Below, piece by piece: positions 1-8,191 of a stretch of DNA of 64,000 nt. The translations under genes and the position numbers were made by a program. Source of the stretch: Streptomyces sp. AC512_CC834 (GTDB taxonomy: Bacteria > Actinomycetota > Actinomycetes > Streptomycetales > Streptomycetaceae); the NCBI RefSeq assembly GCF_019049325.1, contig NZ_JAGMUO010000012.1:1-64000 (forward strand). The letters run 5' to 3'. Under the pieces are notes generated by a model. The model searched no databases and was not told the DNA's origin. It was given only the letters and a program-made list of their open reading frames with translations. Numbering within the stretch: the first letter of the stretch is position 1; each line of letters starts with the position of its first letter.

Positions 1-649
1 GGCAGGTCTCGGCGCCGGTACCGATCGCCTGTACACCGGCGTCTGCGACGTCCGGGACACCGACGCCGTACGGGAGTTCACCGAGCGTGCCGCCGCGCAC
101 CTCGGCGGGCGGCTCGACGGGCTCGTCAACAACGCGGGCCAGTCCCGTATGAAGGCTCTCGACGAGACGACCGCGGACGACTGGCGCGACGAGCTGGAGC
201 TGAAGTTCGCGGGCGTCCTCCATCCCCTCGCCGCCGCCCGCGCCCACCTCCGCGCCTCCGACACCGCCGCGATCGTCAACGTCAACGCGGTCCTCGCCAA
301 ACAGCCGGAGATCCGGCTCATCACGACCAGCGCCGCCCGCGCCGGCATCCTCAACCTCTCCACCTCCCTGGCCCGCGAACTCGCCCCCGAGGGCATCCGC
401 GTCAACTCCGTCTGCCTCGGCCTGGTCGACACCGGCCAGTGGACCCGGCGCCACGCGGCGGCGGACAGCGGCCTCACCTACGAGCAGTGGCAGGCGGAGC
501 TCGCCGCCGACCGGGGCATCGCGCTGGGGCGCCTCGGCCGCGCCGAGGAGGTCGCGTACGCGATCGTCTCGCTGCTCTCGCCGCGCGCCTCCTACATCAC
601 CGGAACCAGCATCGACGTCTGCGGCGGAGTCGGCCGCGGCATCCTCTGA
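1..649 (+). CDS. Short-chain dehydrogenase/reductase-like protein, 5' end cut by window edge
   Basis: The reading frame is open from base 2 and ends at 649, so the N-terminus with the nucleotide-binding Gly-rich loop lies outside the window. The remaining part has the SDR signature LVNNAG (about bases 120-140) and the C-terminal LARELAPEGIRVNSV segment with a PG-like turn, typical of classical SDRs. The catalytic tetrad looks degenerate: where family members have Y-x-x-x-K before the helix, this protein reads T-x-x-x-R (TSAAR-AGILNL), and the upstream catalytic Ser position is Asn (VNVNAV). It may therefore be a non-catalytic or altered-mechanism SDR. It is first in a same-strand cluster with a ThDP enzyme and a Rieske oxygenase system, 9 bp from the next gene. 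Confidence 0.85.
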   Translation, partial: AGLGAGTDRLYTGVCDVRDTDAVREFTERAAAHLGGRLDGLVNNAGQSRMKALDETTADDWRDELELKFAGVLHPLAAARAHLRASDTAAIVNVNAVLAKQPEIRLITTSAARAGILNLSTSLARELAPEGIRVNSVCLGLVDTGQWTRRHAAADSGLTYEQWQAELAADRGIALGRLGRAEEVAYAIVSLLSPRASYITGTSIDVCGGVGRGIL

Positions 650-658
650 GGAGTTCGT

Positions 659-2290
659 ATGCGTTACGACCACGGTGGCGGACTCCTGGCCGCCCATCTC
701 AAGTCCCTCGGCGTCGACACCGTGTTCGGCATCGTGTCCGTGCACAACCTGCCGCTGGTGGAGGCCGTCGAGGCCGACCCGGAGCTGCGGTTCGTGCCGG
801 TGCGGCACGAGGCGAGCGCCGTCAACGCCGCCGACGCGTACGGCCGGGCCCGCGGCTCGATCGGCTGCGCCCTCACCTCCACCGGCACCGGCGCGGGCAA
901 CGCGGCCGGGTCCCTGATCGAGGCGCTGTCCTCGGGGACGTCGGTGCTGCACGTCACCGGGCAGGTGGAGTCCTCGTATCTCGGCAGCGGGCGCGGCTTC
1001 ATCCACGAGACGAAGGACCAGCTCGGCATGCTCGCCGCGGTGTCGAAGTACGCCGCCACCGTCACCTCCGCCCGGGACGCGGGCCGCATCCTGCGCGAGG
1101 CGTCCGCCGCCGCACTCACCGCGCCGGGCGGTCCCGCCAGCGTGGAGTGGCCGATCGACCTCCAGTACGCGGCCCAGGAGGACGACGGGGAGTGCGGCTC
1201 CGCTCTTGAGGCCCCGGTGCCGGACCCGTCCCGGCTGGCGGCGGCACGCGAGCTGCTCGCCTCCGCGCGACGCCCGCTGATCTGGGCAGGCGGCGGCGCG
1301 AACACCGCCCGCGACCAGCTTCTCGCCCTGCTGGAGGCCACCGGCGCCGGCCTGCTCACCTCCAACTCCGGGCGCGGTTCGGTGCCCGAGGACCACGACC
1401 AGGTCGTCGGCAACTTCGCCACCACGCCCGCCGGACGCGCGCTCCTGGCCGACGCGGACGTCCTTGTCACCGTCGGCACCCACTTCCGCTCCAACGAGAC
1501 CGCCGACTACGGGCTCCGCCTCCCCGAGGCGCACATCCAGATCGACGTTGACGCCGCCGCCCTCGGCCGGGTGCACCCCGCGCCGCACTCCCTCCACGGC
1601 GACGCGGAAACGGTCCTGCCCAGGCTCACCGAGGCCGCCGTACGGGCCGACGCGGACTGGACGGACCGGGTCCGGCACGTACGGGAGCAGGTGCGGGCCG
1701 CCCTGCACGACGGCATCGGTCCGCAGGCCGCGATCTGCGACGCCCTCGCCGCCGCCCTGCCGCGCGGCGCCGTCGTCGCCCGGGACGTGACCATCCCGTC
1801 CTCCTCCTGGGGCAACCGCCTGCTGCCCATCCACGACCCCCGCGCCAACGTCTTCCCGCGCGGCGGCGGCATCGGCCAGGGCCTCGCCATGGGCATCGGA
1901 GCGGCCCTCGCCCGCCCCGGCGAGCCCACCGTCGTGATCGCGGGCGACGGCGGCCTCGCCGTCCACCTGGGCGAACTGCTCACCCTCGCCCAGGAACGGC
2001 CTCGCCTGACCCTGATCGTCTTCAACGACGGCGGGTACGGCGTGCTGCGCAACATGCAGGCCACCTACACCGAACGCCGCTCCGGCGTGGACCTGTTCAC
2101 CCCCGACTTCGCCCAGCTCGCCGCCGCCTGCGCACTCCCGTACGCGCGGATCGGCGACGCGAGCGAGGCCGCGAAGGTGATCGACGCGGCCGTCGCCTCC
2201 GACGGGCCGACCCTCGTCGAGGTCGACCTCGACGCGCTCGGCCAGATGAAGAACCCCTTCACCCCGCCCGTCAAGATCCCCACCCGGTAA
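659..2290 (+). CDS. Thiamine-diphosphate-dependent enzyme of acetolactate synthase/benzoylformate decarboxylase type
   Basis: 543 aa with the three-domain layout of ThDP enzymes: N-terminal PYR domain with the cofactor-activating Glu (E51 in VRHEASA), a central domain, and a C-terminal PP domain with the GDG...NDGG metal/ThDP motif (IAGDGG followed by FNDGGYG). An ATG at 659 follows a GAGGAG ribosome site that overlaps the previous stop, so the gene is probably translationally coupled. The family covers acetolactate synthases, benzoylformate and other 2-oxoacid decarboxylases and lyases; the substrate cannot be told from sequence. The neighbouring reductase and Rieske oxygenase suggest a catabolic or tailoring pathway rather than branched-chain amino acid synthesis, and no regulatory ALS small subunit is nearby. 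Confidence 0.9.
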   Translation: MRYDHGGGLLAAHLKSLGVDTVFGIVSVHNLPLVEAVEADPELRFVPVRHEASAVNAADAYGRARGSIGCALTSTGTGAGNAAGSLIEALSSGTSVLHVTGQVESSYLGSGRGFIHETKDQLGMLAAVSKYAATVTSARDAGRILREASAAALTAPGGPASVEWPIDLQYAAQEDDGECGSALEAPVPDPSRLAAARELLASARRPLIWAGGGANTARDQLLALLEATGAGLLTSNSGRGSVPEDHDQVVGNFATTPAGRALLADADVLVTVGTHFRSNETADYGLRLPEAHIQIDVDAAALGRVHPAPHSLHGDAETVLPRLTEAAVRADADWTDRVRHVREQVRAALHDGIGPQAAICDALAAALPRGAVVARDVTIPSSSWGNRLLPIHDPRANVFPRGGGIGQGLAMGIGAALARPGEPTVVIAGDGGLAVHLGELLTLAQERPRLTLIVFNDGGYGVLRNMQATYTERRSGVDLFTPDFAQLAAACALPYARIGDASEAAKVIDAAVASDGPTLVEVDLDALGQMKNPFTPPVKIPTR

Positions 2291-2304
2291 GGAGGCCCGC
2301 CGAC

Positions 2305-3291
2305 ATGAGCACCACCGAAGCCACCGAAGCCACCGAAGCCGCCGAAGCCGCCGAAGAGCAGGAACTGGACCTCCTCGTCCACCGCACGACCTGGGAGGCG
2401 GACGGAGTCCTCTCCGTCGAGCTGGTCCACCCTGACGGCAAGCCGCTCCCTGCCTGGACGCCGGGCGCGCACCTGGACCTGCATGTGGGCGGCCACGTCC
2501 GCCAGTACAGCCTGTGCGGCGACCCGGCGGACAGCGGGGTCTACCGCCTCGGCATCCTCGACGAGCCGTCCTCGCGCGGCGGTTCGCGCCACGTGCACAC
2601 CAAGCTGCGGCCCGGCCAGACTGTGCGGGTGGCCGGGCCGCGCAACCACTTCGCCCTCGAACCCGCCGCCTCCTACGTCTTCGTCGCCGGCGGCATCGGC
2701 ATCACCCCGATCCTGGCCATGGCCCGCCGCGCGCAACGGGACGGCATCCCGTACCGGCTGGTCCACGGCGGCAGGACCCGCGCCTCGATGGCGTTCGGCG
2801 GCGAACTCGCGGCGCTCGGCGGCGGCGAGGTCACCCTCGTACCGCAGGACGAGCAGGGGCACATCGACGTGGCGGGCACGCTCGCGGGCCTCCCGGCCGA
2901 CGGGCTGGTGTACTGCTGCGGCCCCGAGCCGCTGCTCAAGGCCGTCGAGGAGGCGGCACCCGAGGGGCGCCTGCGCACCGAGCGGTTCGCCGCACCGGCC
3001 GTGGCCACTAGGGAGGGCGAGGACAGCGCCTTCGACGTCGAGTGCCGCACGTCGGGCGTCACCCTGCGCGTGGACTCCGGCACCTCCATCCTGGAGGCCG
3101 CCGAGAACGCCGGACTGGCCGTCACTTTCTCCTGCCGCGACGGCATCTGCGGCTCCTGCGAGACCCGCGTCCTCGCCGGCACCCCCGAACACCGCGACTT
3201 CCTGCTCAGCGACGCCGAGCGTGCCACCGGCGAGACGATGATGGTCTGCGTCTCGCGCTGCGCCTCGGACCGCCTTGTCCTGAACCTCTGA
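2305..3291 (+). CDS. Rieske oxygenase reductase component (flavin plus C-terminal plant-type ferredoxin)
   Basis: 328 aa. The order is flavin-binding domain (RQYSL near residue 72), NAD-binding domain (GGIGITP near residue 130; CCGPEPLL), then a plant-type 2Fe-2S domain with the C-x4-C-x2-C pattern (CRDGICGSC) and the distant fourth Cys near the end (MVCVSRC). This is the phthalate dioxygenase reductase/VanB arrangement, so it most likely passes electrons from NAD(P)H to the Rieske oxygenase encoded two genes downstream. The N-terminus carries a short Glu/Ala/Thr repeat (TEATEA-AEAAE), encoded by a 12-15 bp direct repeat just after the ATG, probably disordered. The ribosome site GGAGG lies 9 bp before the start. 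Confidence 0.92.
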   Translation: MSTTEATEATEAAEAAEEQELDLLVHRTTWEADGVLSVELVHPDGKPLPAWTPGAHLDLHVGGHVRQYSLCGDPADSGVYRLGILDEPSSRGGSRHVHTKLRPGQTVRVAGPRNHFALEPAASYVFVAGGIGITPILAMARRAQRDGIPYRLVHGGRTRASMAFGGELAALGGGEVTLVPQDEQGHIDVAGTLAGLPADGLVYCCGPEPLLKAVEEAAPEGRLRTERFAAPAVATREGEDSAFDVECRTSGVTLRVDSGTSILEAAENAGLAVTFSCRDGICGSCETRVLAGTPEHRDFLLSDAERATGETMMVCVSRCASDRLVLNL

Positions 3292-3309
3292 CATCCCCCT
3301 CATGCCCTG

Positions 3310-3546
3310 ATGGAGAACACCGTGCCCGAGACCTGGCCCTTCCTGGACCCCCACCAGACCCGTGACCACGAGCCCACCCCGTACGAGCTGAAACTCGCGC
3401 GCACGCTCGAGGACATCTTCACCAAGGACGGTCACGAACTGAGCGACGTGATCGACGGCCTCAACTCCCGCCAGGTGCACACGCCCACGGGAGAACCCTG
3501 GACCGAGGAGTCCTTCCGCGCCGAGATGAACCGCCTGGGAGCCTGA
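3310..3546 (+). CDS. Small recombinase-like helix-turn-helix protein
   Basis: 78 aa, between the reductase and oxygenase genes and one base before the oxygenase ATG, so almost certainly co-translated with it. The C-terminal half (LNSRQVHTPTGEPWTEESFR) resembles the short HTH segment of serine recombinases (LN-x-x-G-x-x-TP-x-G-x-x-W), but there is no recombinase catalytic domain. Small proteins of this type accompany some Rieske oxygenase genes; whether they bind DNA or act as an accessory subunit is unknown. The ATG at 3310 is the only good start; alternative internal starts would cut the N-terminal aromatic-rich segment. Confidence 0.8.
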   Translation: MENTVPETWPFLDPHQTRDHEPTPYELKLARTLEDIFTKDGHELSDVIDGLNSRQVHTPTGEPWTEESFRAEMNRLGA

Positions 3547-3547
3547 C

Positions 3548-4591
3548 ATGACACTCTCGACCCACGACACCGCCGACCACGTCTACGCCCACGGTCTGCG
3601 CAACCAGTGGCACCCCGTCGTGCCGTCCCACTTCGTCGAGCGCGGTGGCATGCGCAAGGTGACCGCCCTCGGCGAGAGCTGGCTGCTCTTCCGCAAGTCC
3701 GACGGCACCCTGTCCATGCTCGCCGACCGCTGCCCCCACCGCGGCGCGCCCCTGTCGCTCGGCAAGCACCTGGGCGACCGCGTCGCCTGCTGGTACCACG
3801 GCGTCGAGGTCGACACCACCGGCACGGTCACCTCGGTGCCCGGTCTGCCCGGCTGCAACCTGGAGGGCAAGACCCTCGTCACCTCGCTGCCCGTCCGCGA
3901 GGTCGGCGGCGCGGTCCTCGCCTACTTCGGCGACGAGGAACACCCCGAGCCGGTGGAACTCACCCTCCCCGAGCCGCTGGCCGACGACGAGATCTCCGCG
4001 TTCCTCTGCTACGCGGAGTGGGACGTGCCGTGGCGGTTCGCCATGGAGAACCTGCTCGACCCGATGCACGGCGCGTTCCTGCACTCCGAGTCGCACACCA
4101 TGTTCGCCGGCGACACCACCGCCAAGTTCCGCATCAGGGAGACCGCACGCGGCTACTTCTTCGAAAAGACCGACCAGCGGGGCGTCAACTTCGACTGGGT
4201 CGAGCTGTGCCACACCGGTGTCGACTGGGTGGACCTGTCCATCCCCTACCCGCCGTCGGCGGGCCCCGGGGGCCCCTTCGGCATCGTCGGCATGGCCTGC
4301 CCGGTGGACGCGGGGCGCACCGGCGTCTTCTTCTGGCGCTACCGCAAGGTGGCCGACTGGCAGCGCGACACCTGGCGGTTCCTCTACAAGACCCTCATCG
4401 AGGCCCGCCACTGGGAGGTACTGGAGCAGGACCGCGTCATCCTGGAGAGCATGCCCGCGGACGCCGACCAGCGCGAGAACCTCTACCAGCACGACCTGGG
4501 CGTGGTCCGGCTGCGCCGGCTGTACCGGACGCAGGCCGAACGGCAGTCGACGGCTCAGTCCGCCTCCGCTCAGTCCGTCTCGGGGCGCTGA
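3548..4591 (+). CDS. Rieske [2Fe-2S] non-haem iron oxygenase, VanA-like
   Basis: 347 aa. The Rieske cluster ligands are C62-P-H64 and C81-W-Y-H84; the mononuclear iron site is in the ENLLDPMH...FLH segment around residue 170. Length and layout fit the small homomeric oxygenases of the vanillate demethylase/dicamba monooxygenase group, which need a separate PDR-type reductase, here encoded upstream. The reaction would be hydroxylation or O-demethylation of an unknown substrate. The C-terminus is a Ser/Gln-rich tail, and the last 22 bp overlap the 3' end of the convergent MarR gene. Confidence 0.93.
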   Translation: MTLSTHDTADHVYAHGLRNQWHPVVPSHFVERGGMRKVTALGESWLLFRKSDGTLSMLADRCPHRGAPLSLGKHLGDRVACWYHGVEVDTTGTVTSVPGLPGCNLEGKTLVTSLPVREVGGAVLAYFGDEEHPEPVELTLPEPLADDEISAFLCYAEWDVPWRFAMENLLDPMHGAFLHSESHTMFAGDTTAKFRIRETARGYFFEKTDQRGVNFDWVELCHTGVDWVDLSIPYPPSAGPGGPFGIVGMACPVDAGRTGVFFWRYRKVADWQRDTWRFLYKTLIEARHWEVLEQDRVILESMPADADQRENLYQHDLGVVRLRRLYRTQAERQSTAQSASAQSVSGR

Positions 4592-5121
4592 GCCGGGGCG
4601 GCGTCGTCGGATTCCACGATCGAACGCTCCAACTTCGCCAGCAGACGGCCCAGTTGACGATGCTCGGCGGGTGAGAGCCCGCCGAGCATCCGGCGTTCGT
4701 TCTCCAGGTGCTCGCTGAACACCTCGTCCACCTTCGCCAGGCCCGCCCCGGTGAGCCGCGAGTACACCACGCGCCGGTCCTCGGCGTCGCGTTCGCGCAC
4801 GAGCAGGCCGTCCTTCTCCAGCCGGTCGAGACGCAGCGTCACTCCCGCCGACGACACCAGCCCGGAGGCCGCCAACTGCCCGGCCGTCAGCCGGTACGGG
4901 GACCCCGCCCGGCGCAGCGCGGTGAGCACGTCGAACCCGGCGACGGACAGCCCGTGCTCGTCGAGCCGCGAGGTCATCCGCGACTGGTACTGCAGATACG
5001 ACCGGTGCAGCCGGGCCAGCACCTCCAGCGGAGAGGTGTCCAGCTCGGGCCGCTCACGTGCCCAGTCCCCGACGATCCCCGCCACCGCGTCCGGCCGCTT
5101 CGCCGCCCTGCCCTGCGCCAT
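4570..5121 (-). CDS. MarR-family transcriptional regulator
   Basis: 183 aa. A winged-helix core is visible (LTAGQLAASGLVSSAGVTLRLDRLEKDGLLVRERDAEDRR), with the typical DxR motif in the wing and dimerisation helices at both ends. MarR proteins usually repress neighbouring genes and respond to small aromatic ligands, so control of the convergent Rieske oxygenase cluster is plausible. The ATG follows a GAGGGGA ribosome site. A short inverted repeat lies about 36 bp upstream and may be an autoregulatory operator. Confidence 0.92.
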   Translation of the reverse strand: MAQGRAAKRPDAVAGIVGDWARERPELDTSPLEVLARLHRSYLQYQSRMTSRLDEHGLSVAGFDVLTALRRAGSPYRLTAGQLAASGLVSSAGVTLRLDRLEKDGLLVRERDAEDRRVVYSRLTGAGLAKVDEVFSEHLENERRMLGGLSPAEHRQLGRLLAKLERSIVESDDAAPAQRPETD

Positions 5122-5156
5122 GTCTTCCCCTCGCGGCGTACATCAGATGGAGAAAT

Positions 5157-5168
5157 CTTAGCCCTAAG
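5157..5168. promoter_or_regulatory. Possible MarR operator (inverted repeat)
   Basis: CTTAG-CC-CTAAG lies in an unusually AT-rich patch just upstream of the MarR gene and after the helicase stop codon. Arm length is only 5 bp, so binding by the adjacent regulator is an inference from position. Confidence 0.4.
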
Positions 5169-5189
5169 GGAAATGCCGCGGTGCCTTCG

Positions 5190-6551
5190 TCAGGAACTCC
5201 ACGCCACCCGGTGCTCCGCGAGATGAGCCAGCACCGCGTGGTTCGCCTCCCAGCCGTCCGGGAACTTCACCAGCGTTCCGAGCTGGACCGGCTCCGTGGA
5301 CGGGTAGTCGTCCAGCAGGTCGCTCACGCCCTCGCGGCAGACCACGATGCACGCGTGCCGTTGCCGGGAGGCCAGGACGCACAGGCGGCCGGTCTCCAGG
5401 TGGAAGGCGGTGGCGTCGGGGCGGCCGGAGAGCGGGTGCAGGACGACCGTGACGTCGTACTCGCGGCCCTGGAGCCGGTTCGCCGTGTCCACGGTCACGT
5501 CTCTCACACCGAGGTCGGCCAGCGCCGAACGGACCGCCGCCGCCTGGTCGCGGTGCGCGGTGCCGACGGCGATGCGGGCGGCGGTCAGCGGGGCGGGCTC
5601 CGGGGAGCGCTCGGACGTGGCCCGGCCCTCCCGGTCGAGCAGGCGCCGGACCACCGCCGCCACCGCCCGCACCGCCTCCGGGTCGGTGCGCGGGGTGTGC
5701 CGCGCGGGCAGTTCCAGCAGGCCCCAGCCCGAGGCGGCGGCCTCGTCGATCACCAGGTCGGGGCCCGAGCCGTCCGACGGCACCGTGAAGGCCAGGCTCC
5801 GGTCGCCGTGGTCCGTGCCGCTGCGGAACGGCGTGTACGGGTAGAAGGCGTCCGAGACCAGGCGGGCCGCCGACGCCGGCAGGCGCCAGGAGACCGGGAG
5901 GCGGTGCTGGGGGAGGCCCGGGTTGTGGGCGAGGAGCGTCGTCACGGCCGAGGACGACGGGTCGTAGGCCAGGCCCGCCCACTGCTCGCTGCCCACCGTC
6001 GCGAACGGGTCGAGCTGACCCGGGTCGCCCACGAACAGCGCGCGTTCGAAGAGCCCGGCGACGGCCAGGAGTGAGTCGGAGCGCATCTGGTACGCCTCGT
6101 CGACGATCGCGTGCCGCCACTGCTCGTCCACCTTGACGTGCGCCCACTTCGCGGCCGTCGACAGGACGACGGCCTGCCCGGCGAGGTCGGCGGCCTTCGC
6201 CGACTTGCGTACGTTCGTGAGCGCGTCGAGGGCCTTGTCGTACGGGTCGGCGTCGCTGCTGTGCAGGCGGCCCACGGGGAGGTCCGGGTTCTTCTCGGCG
6301 AGACGCAGGACCAGGTCGTCGACCTGGGCGTTGGTCTGCGCGACCACCATCAGGGGGCGGCCCGCCTCGGCCAGCTCCAGGGCCGCACGCACCACGAGCG
6401 TGGACTTTCCGGCGCCGGGCGGGGAGTCGACGACGACACCGCGCTCCGTGCCGTGCAGGGTGTCGTTCAGGATCGCCGCGGTGGCGCGGGCGGCCTCCGC
6501 ACCCGGGTCGAAGGCAGCGGGGGCGAGTGGGGAGAGTGCCTCGGCGGTCAC
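5190..6551 (-). CDS. SF1 helicase/ATPase, Upf1-like
   Basis: 453 aa. Motifs in order: Walker A PPGAGKST (K49), Walker B IVDEAY, motif III GDPGQLDP, and near the C-terminus the Upf1/DNA2-type motif V (TANRLQGREYD) followed by an SRQRH segment in the place of motif VI. These are the motifs of superfamily 1B helicases, but the protein is short and lacks obvious inserted 1B/1C domains. It starts at a GTG whose GTGA overlaps the stop of the preceding gene by 4 bp. It is the last gene of an operon with a RecB/Cas4-like nuclease and a protein of unknown function, so a DNA-processing role (repair or defence) is likely. Confidence 0.88.
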   Translation of the reverse strand: MTAEALSPLAPAAFDPGAEAARATAAILNDTLHGTERGVVVDSPPGAGKSTLVVRAALELAEAGRPLMVVAQTNAQVDDLVLRLAEKNPDLPVGRLHSSDADPYDKALDALTNVRKSAKAADLAGQAVVLSTAAKWAHVKVDEQWRHAIVDEAYQMRSDSLLAVAGLFERALFVGDPGQLDPFATVGSEQWAGLAYDPSSSAVTTLLAHNPGLPQHRLPVSWRLPASAARLVSDAFYPYTPFRSGTDHGDRSLAFTVPSDGSGPDLVIDEAAASGWGLLELPARHTPRTDPEAVRAVAAVVRRLLDREGRATSERSPEPAPLTAARIAVGTAHRDQAAAVRSALADLGVRDVTVDTANRLQGREYDVTVVLHPLSGRPDATAFHLETGRLCVLASRQRHACIVVCREGVSDLLDDYPSTEPVQLGTLVKFPDGWEANHAVLAHLAEHRVAWSS

Positions 6552-8191
6552 AGCACGTCCTCGTCGGTCTGGGCGTCTGCGGCCTCCGGCACGGCGGCCG
6601 TCTCACCGGGCGGGCCGCCGTGCGTCCACGGGGTCTGCTCCGGGTCGGGGAGCTTCGCGCCGCCCCGCTGCTCGTGCTCGAAGAGGGTGAAGCAGACCAG
6701 GTCGCCCTTCTCGGGCACCGACCCCGGCTCGGGCTCCTTGCCGCGGCCCATCTTGTCCACGATCCGCAGGACCACCGTCCCCTCGTCGGCGTACTCGGCA
6801 TCGGCGTCGGGGTCCTCGGGGTCGGCGGAGCCCGCCGGTCCGACGTACTCGGCCGCCTGCGGCTTGCCGCCCAGCGACCGGTAGACCTTCACCCGCTCGC
6901 CCAGGTGCGGGCGGTCGTCCGTGCGGACCGTGACCAGCGGGCGCGGACTGGGCCGCTTGCTCTCGCTGTACGCCATCACCACGTCGATGACCTCACCCGT
7001 GAACGCCTCCCCGGACAGCCGCCGCCCGGCCATCACCAGCGGATCGTCCAGCGCCTCCTGGGCCTCGAGACGGGCCTGCTCGCGCTCGCGCGTGGCCAGC
7101 TTGTTCGCCGCCGTCACCGCGTCGTCGCGGCGCGGCTGCGGGGGCTCGCCGGCCAGGATGCGGTCGCGGTGGGAGGTGAACGCCCAGCGGTCGCGGGTCC
7201 AGCGGTCCTCGGCGTGCGCGCCGGCGGGCAGGGCGCGCAGCAGGTCCAGGCCCCGCCACACCGTGTCCCAGGTGGGCCGCGTACGGCTCTCGACCAGGGT
7301 GCGGATCTCGTGCTCGGCGGCCGTGAGCGCGCCGAGCCGTTCGTCGGCCTCCAGGCCGTCCTCGGCCGCGGCGAGCGCGGTGCGGGCCCGGTCGTAGCGC
7401 TCGATGGCGGGGGCGAGCAGCTTGTTGTCGAAGGCCGGGTCGGTGGCCGGGCCCGCGGGCGGGCAGAGCAAGTGGCCGTCCGCGTCCCGGGCCAGTTCCG
7501 CGTGGCGGGCGGCCTCGGCGCCGGTCGGGAAGGATTCCGGCGGGGCGATCCACGCGAGCAGCGCGCCCAGATGCTGGTCCTCCAGAGTGGACTGTCCGGT
7601 CGCCCAGTGCCGGCCCAGCAGGTCGGTCATGGCCAGGAGGAGGGCGGAGCCGGGCACGCGGGCCCGCTCGCCGTAGTGGGTCAGCCACCGGCCGAGCAGC
7701 GGCACGTGCGGCGGCGCGGGGTGCGGAGTCTCCGGGTCCTGCTCCGCCGTACGCCGAAAGCGCATGGACCGGCCCAGCAGCCGTACGAAGTCGATGCCGG
7801 CGCGGCTCGGCACGATCAGTTGCGCGGCGTCGGCGCACAGGTCGACCTCGACCTTGACCCGCTTGCCCGTCTCCGGGTCGGTCTCGGTGCGCTCGGCGGA
7901 CTCGACGTCGGCCGCGCACGCCTCGACGTGCGGCAGCACGATGCCGGCCAGCTCGGCCAGGAACGCGAAGCGCAGGTCGCGGTCGCGCGGCTGCGGCACG
8001 ACCAGCAGCCGCGGCGCGTCCCGGTCGGTGCCGACCAGCGCGCCGAGCGGGGCGCCCGCCTCACCGGCGGTGATCAGCGGTACGAAGACCAGCGGACGGT
8101 CGGACAGGTGCCGGTGCCGGACGGTGGCGGCGGGCTGGGCACGCCCGGTGTGCACGGCCTCCAGCCGGGCGAGCGTAGTGATCAGCGACAC
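6548..8191 (-). CDS. Protein of unknown function between nuclease and helicase genes
   Basis: 547 aa; I recognise no domain. The N-terminus has hydrophobic beta-like stretches (RPLVFVPLITAG, PRLLVVPQP), the middle is helical and charged (LEAQEALDDP, EIRTLVESR), and a segment GEVIDVVMAYSESKRPSPRPLVTVRTDDRP looks like a beta-barrel or OB-like region. The C-terminal about 80 residues are acidic and Pro-rich. The start was set at GTG 8191: the frame upstream is the shadow of the nuclease tail, and GTG overlaps the nuclease stop by 10 bp (8182-8191), while its own TGA overlaps the helicase GTG by 4 bp. The tight overlaps on both sides argue for one functional unit with nuclease and helicase. Confidence 0.8.
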   Translation of the reverse strand: MSLITTLARLEAVHTGRAQPAATVRHRHLSDRPLVFVPLITAGEAGAPLGALVGTDRDAPRLLVVPQPRDRDLRFAFLAELAGIVLPHVEACAADVESAERTETDPETGKRVKVEVDLCADAAQLIVPSRAGIDFVRLLGRSMRFRRTAEQDPETPHPAPPHVPLLGRWLTHYGERARVPGSALLLAMTDLLGRHWATGQSTLEDQHLGALLAWIAPPESFPTGAEAARHAELARDADGHLLCPPAGPATDPAFDNKLLAPAIERYDRARTALAAAEDGLEADERLGALTAAEHEIRTLVESRTRPTWDTVWRGLDLLRALPAGAHAEDRWTRDRWAFTSHRDRILAGEPPQPRRDDAVTAANKLATREREQARLEAQEALDDPLVMAGRRLSGEAFTGEVIDVVMAYSESKRPSPRPLVTVRTDDRPHLGERVKVYRSLGGKPQAAEYVGPAGSADPEDPDADAEYADEGTVVLRIVDKMGRGKEPEPGSVPEKGDLVCFTLFEHEQRGGAKLPDPEQTPWTHGGPPGETAAVPEAADAQTDEDVL

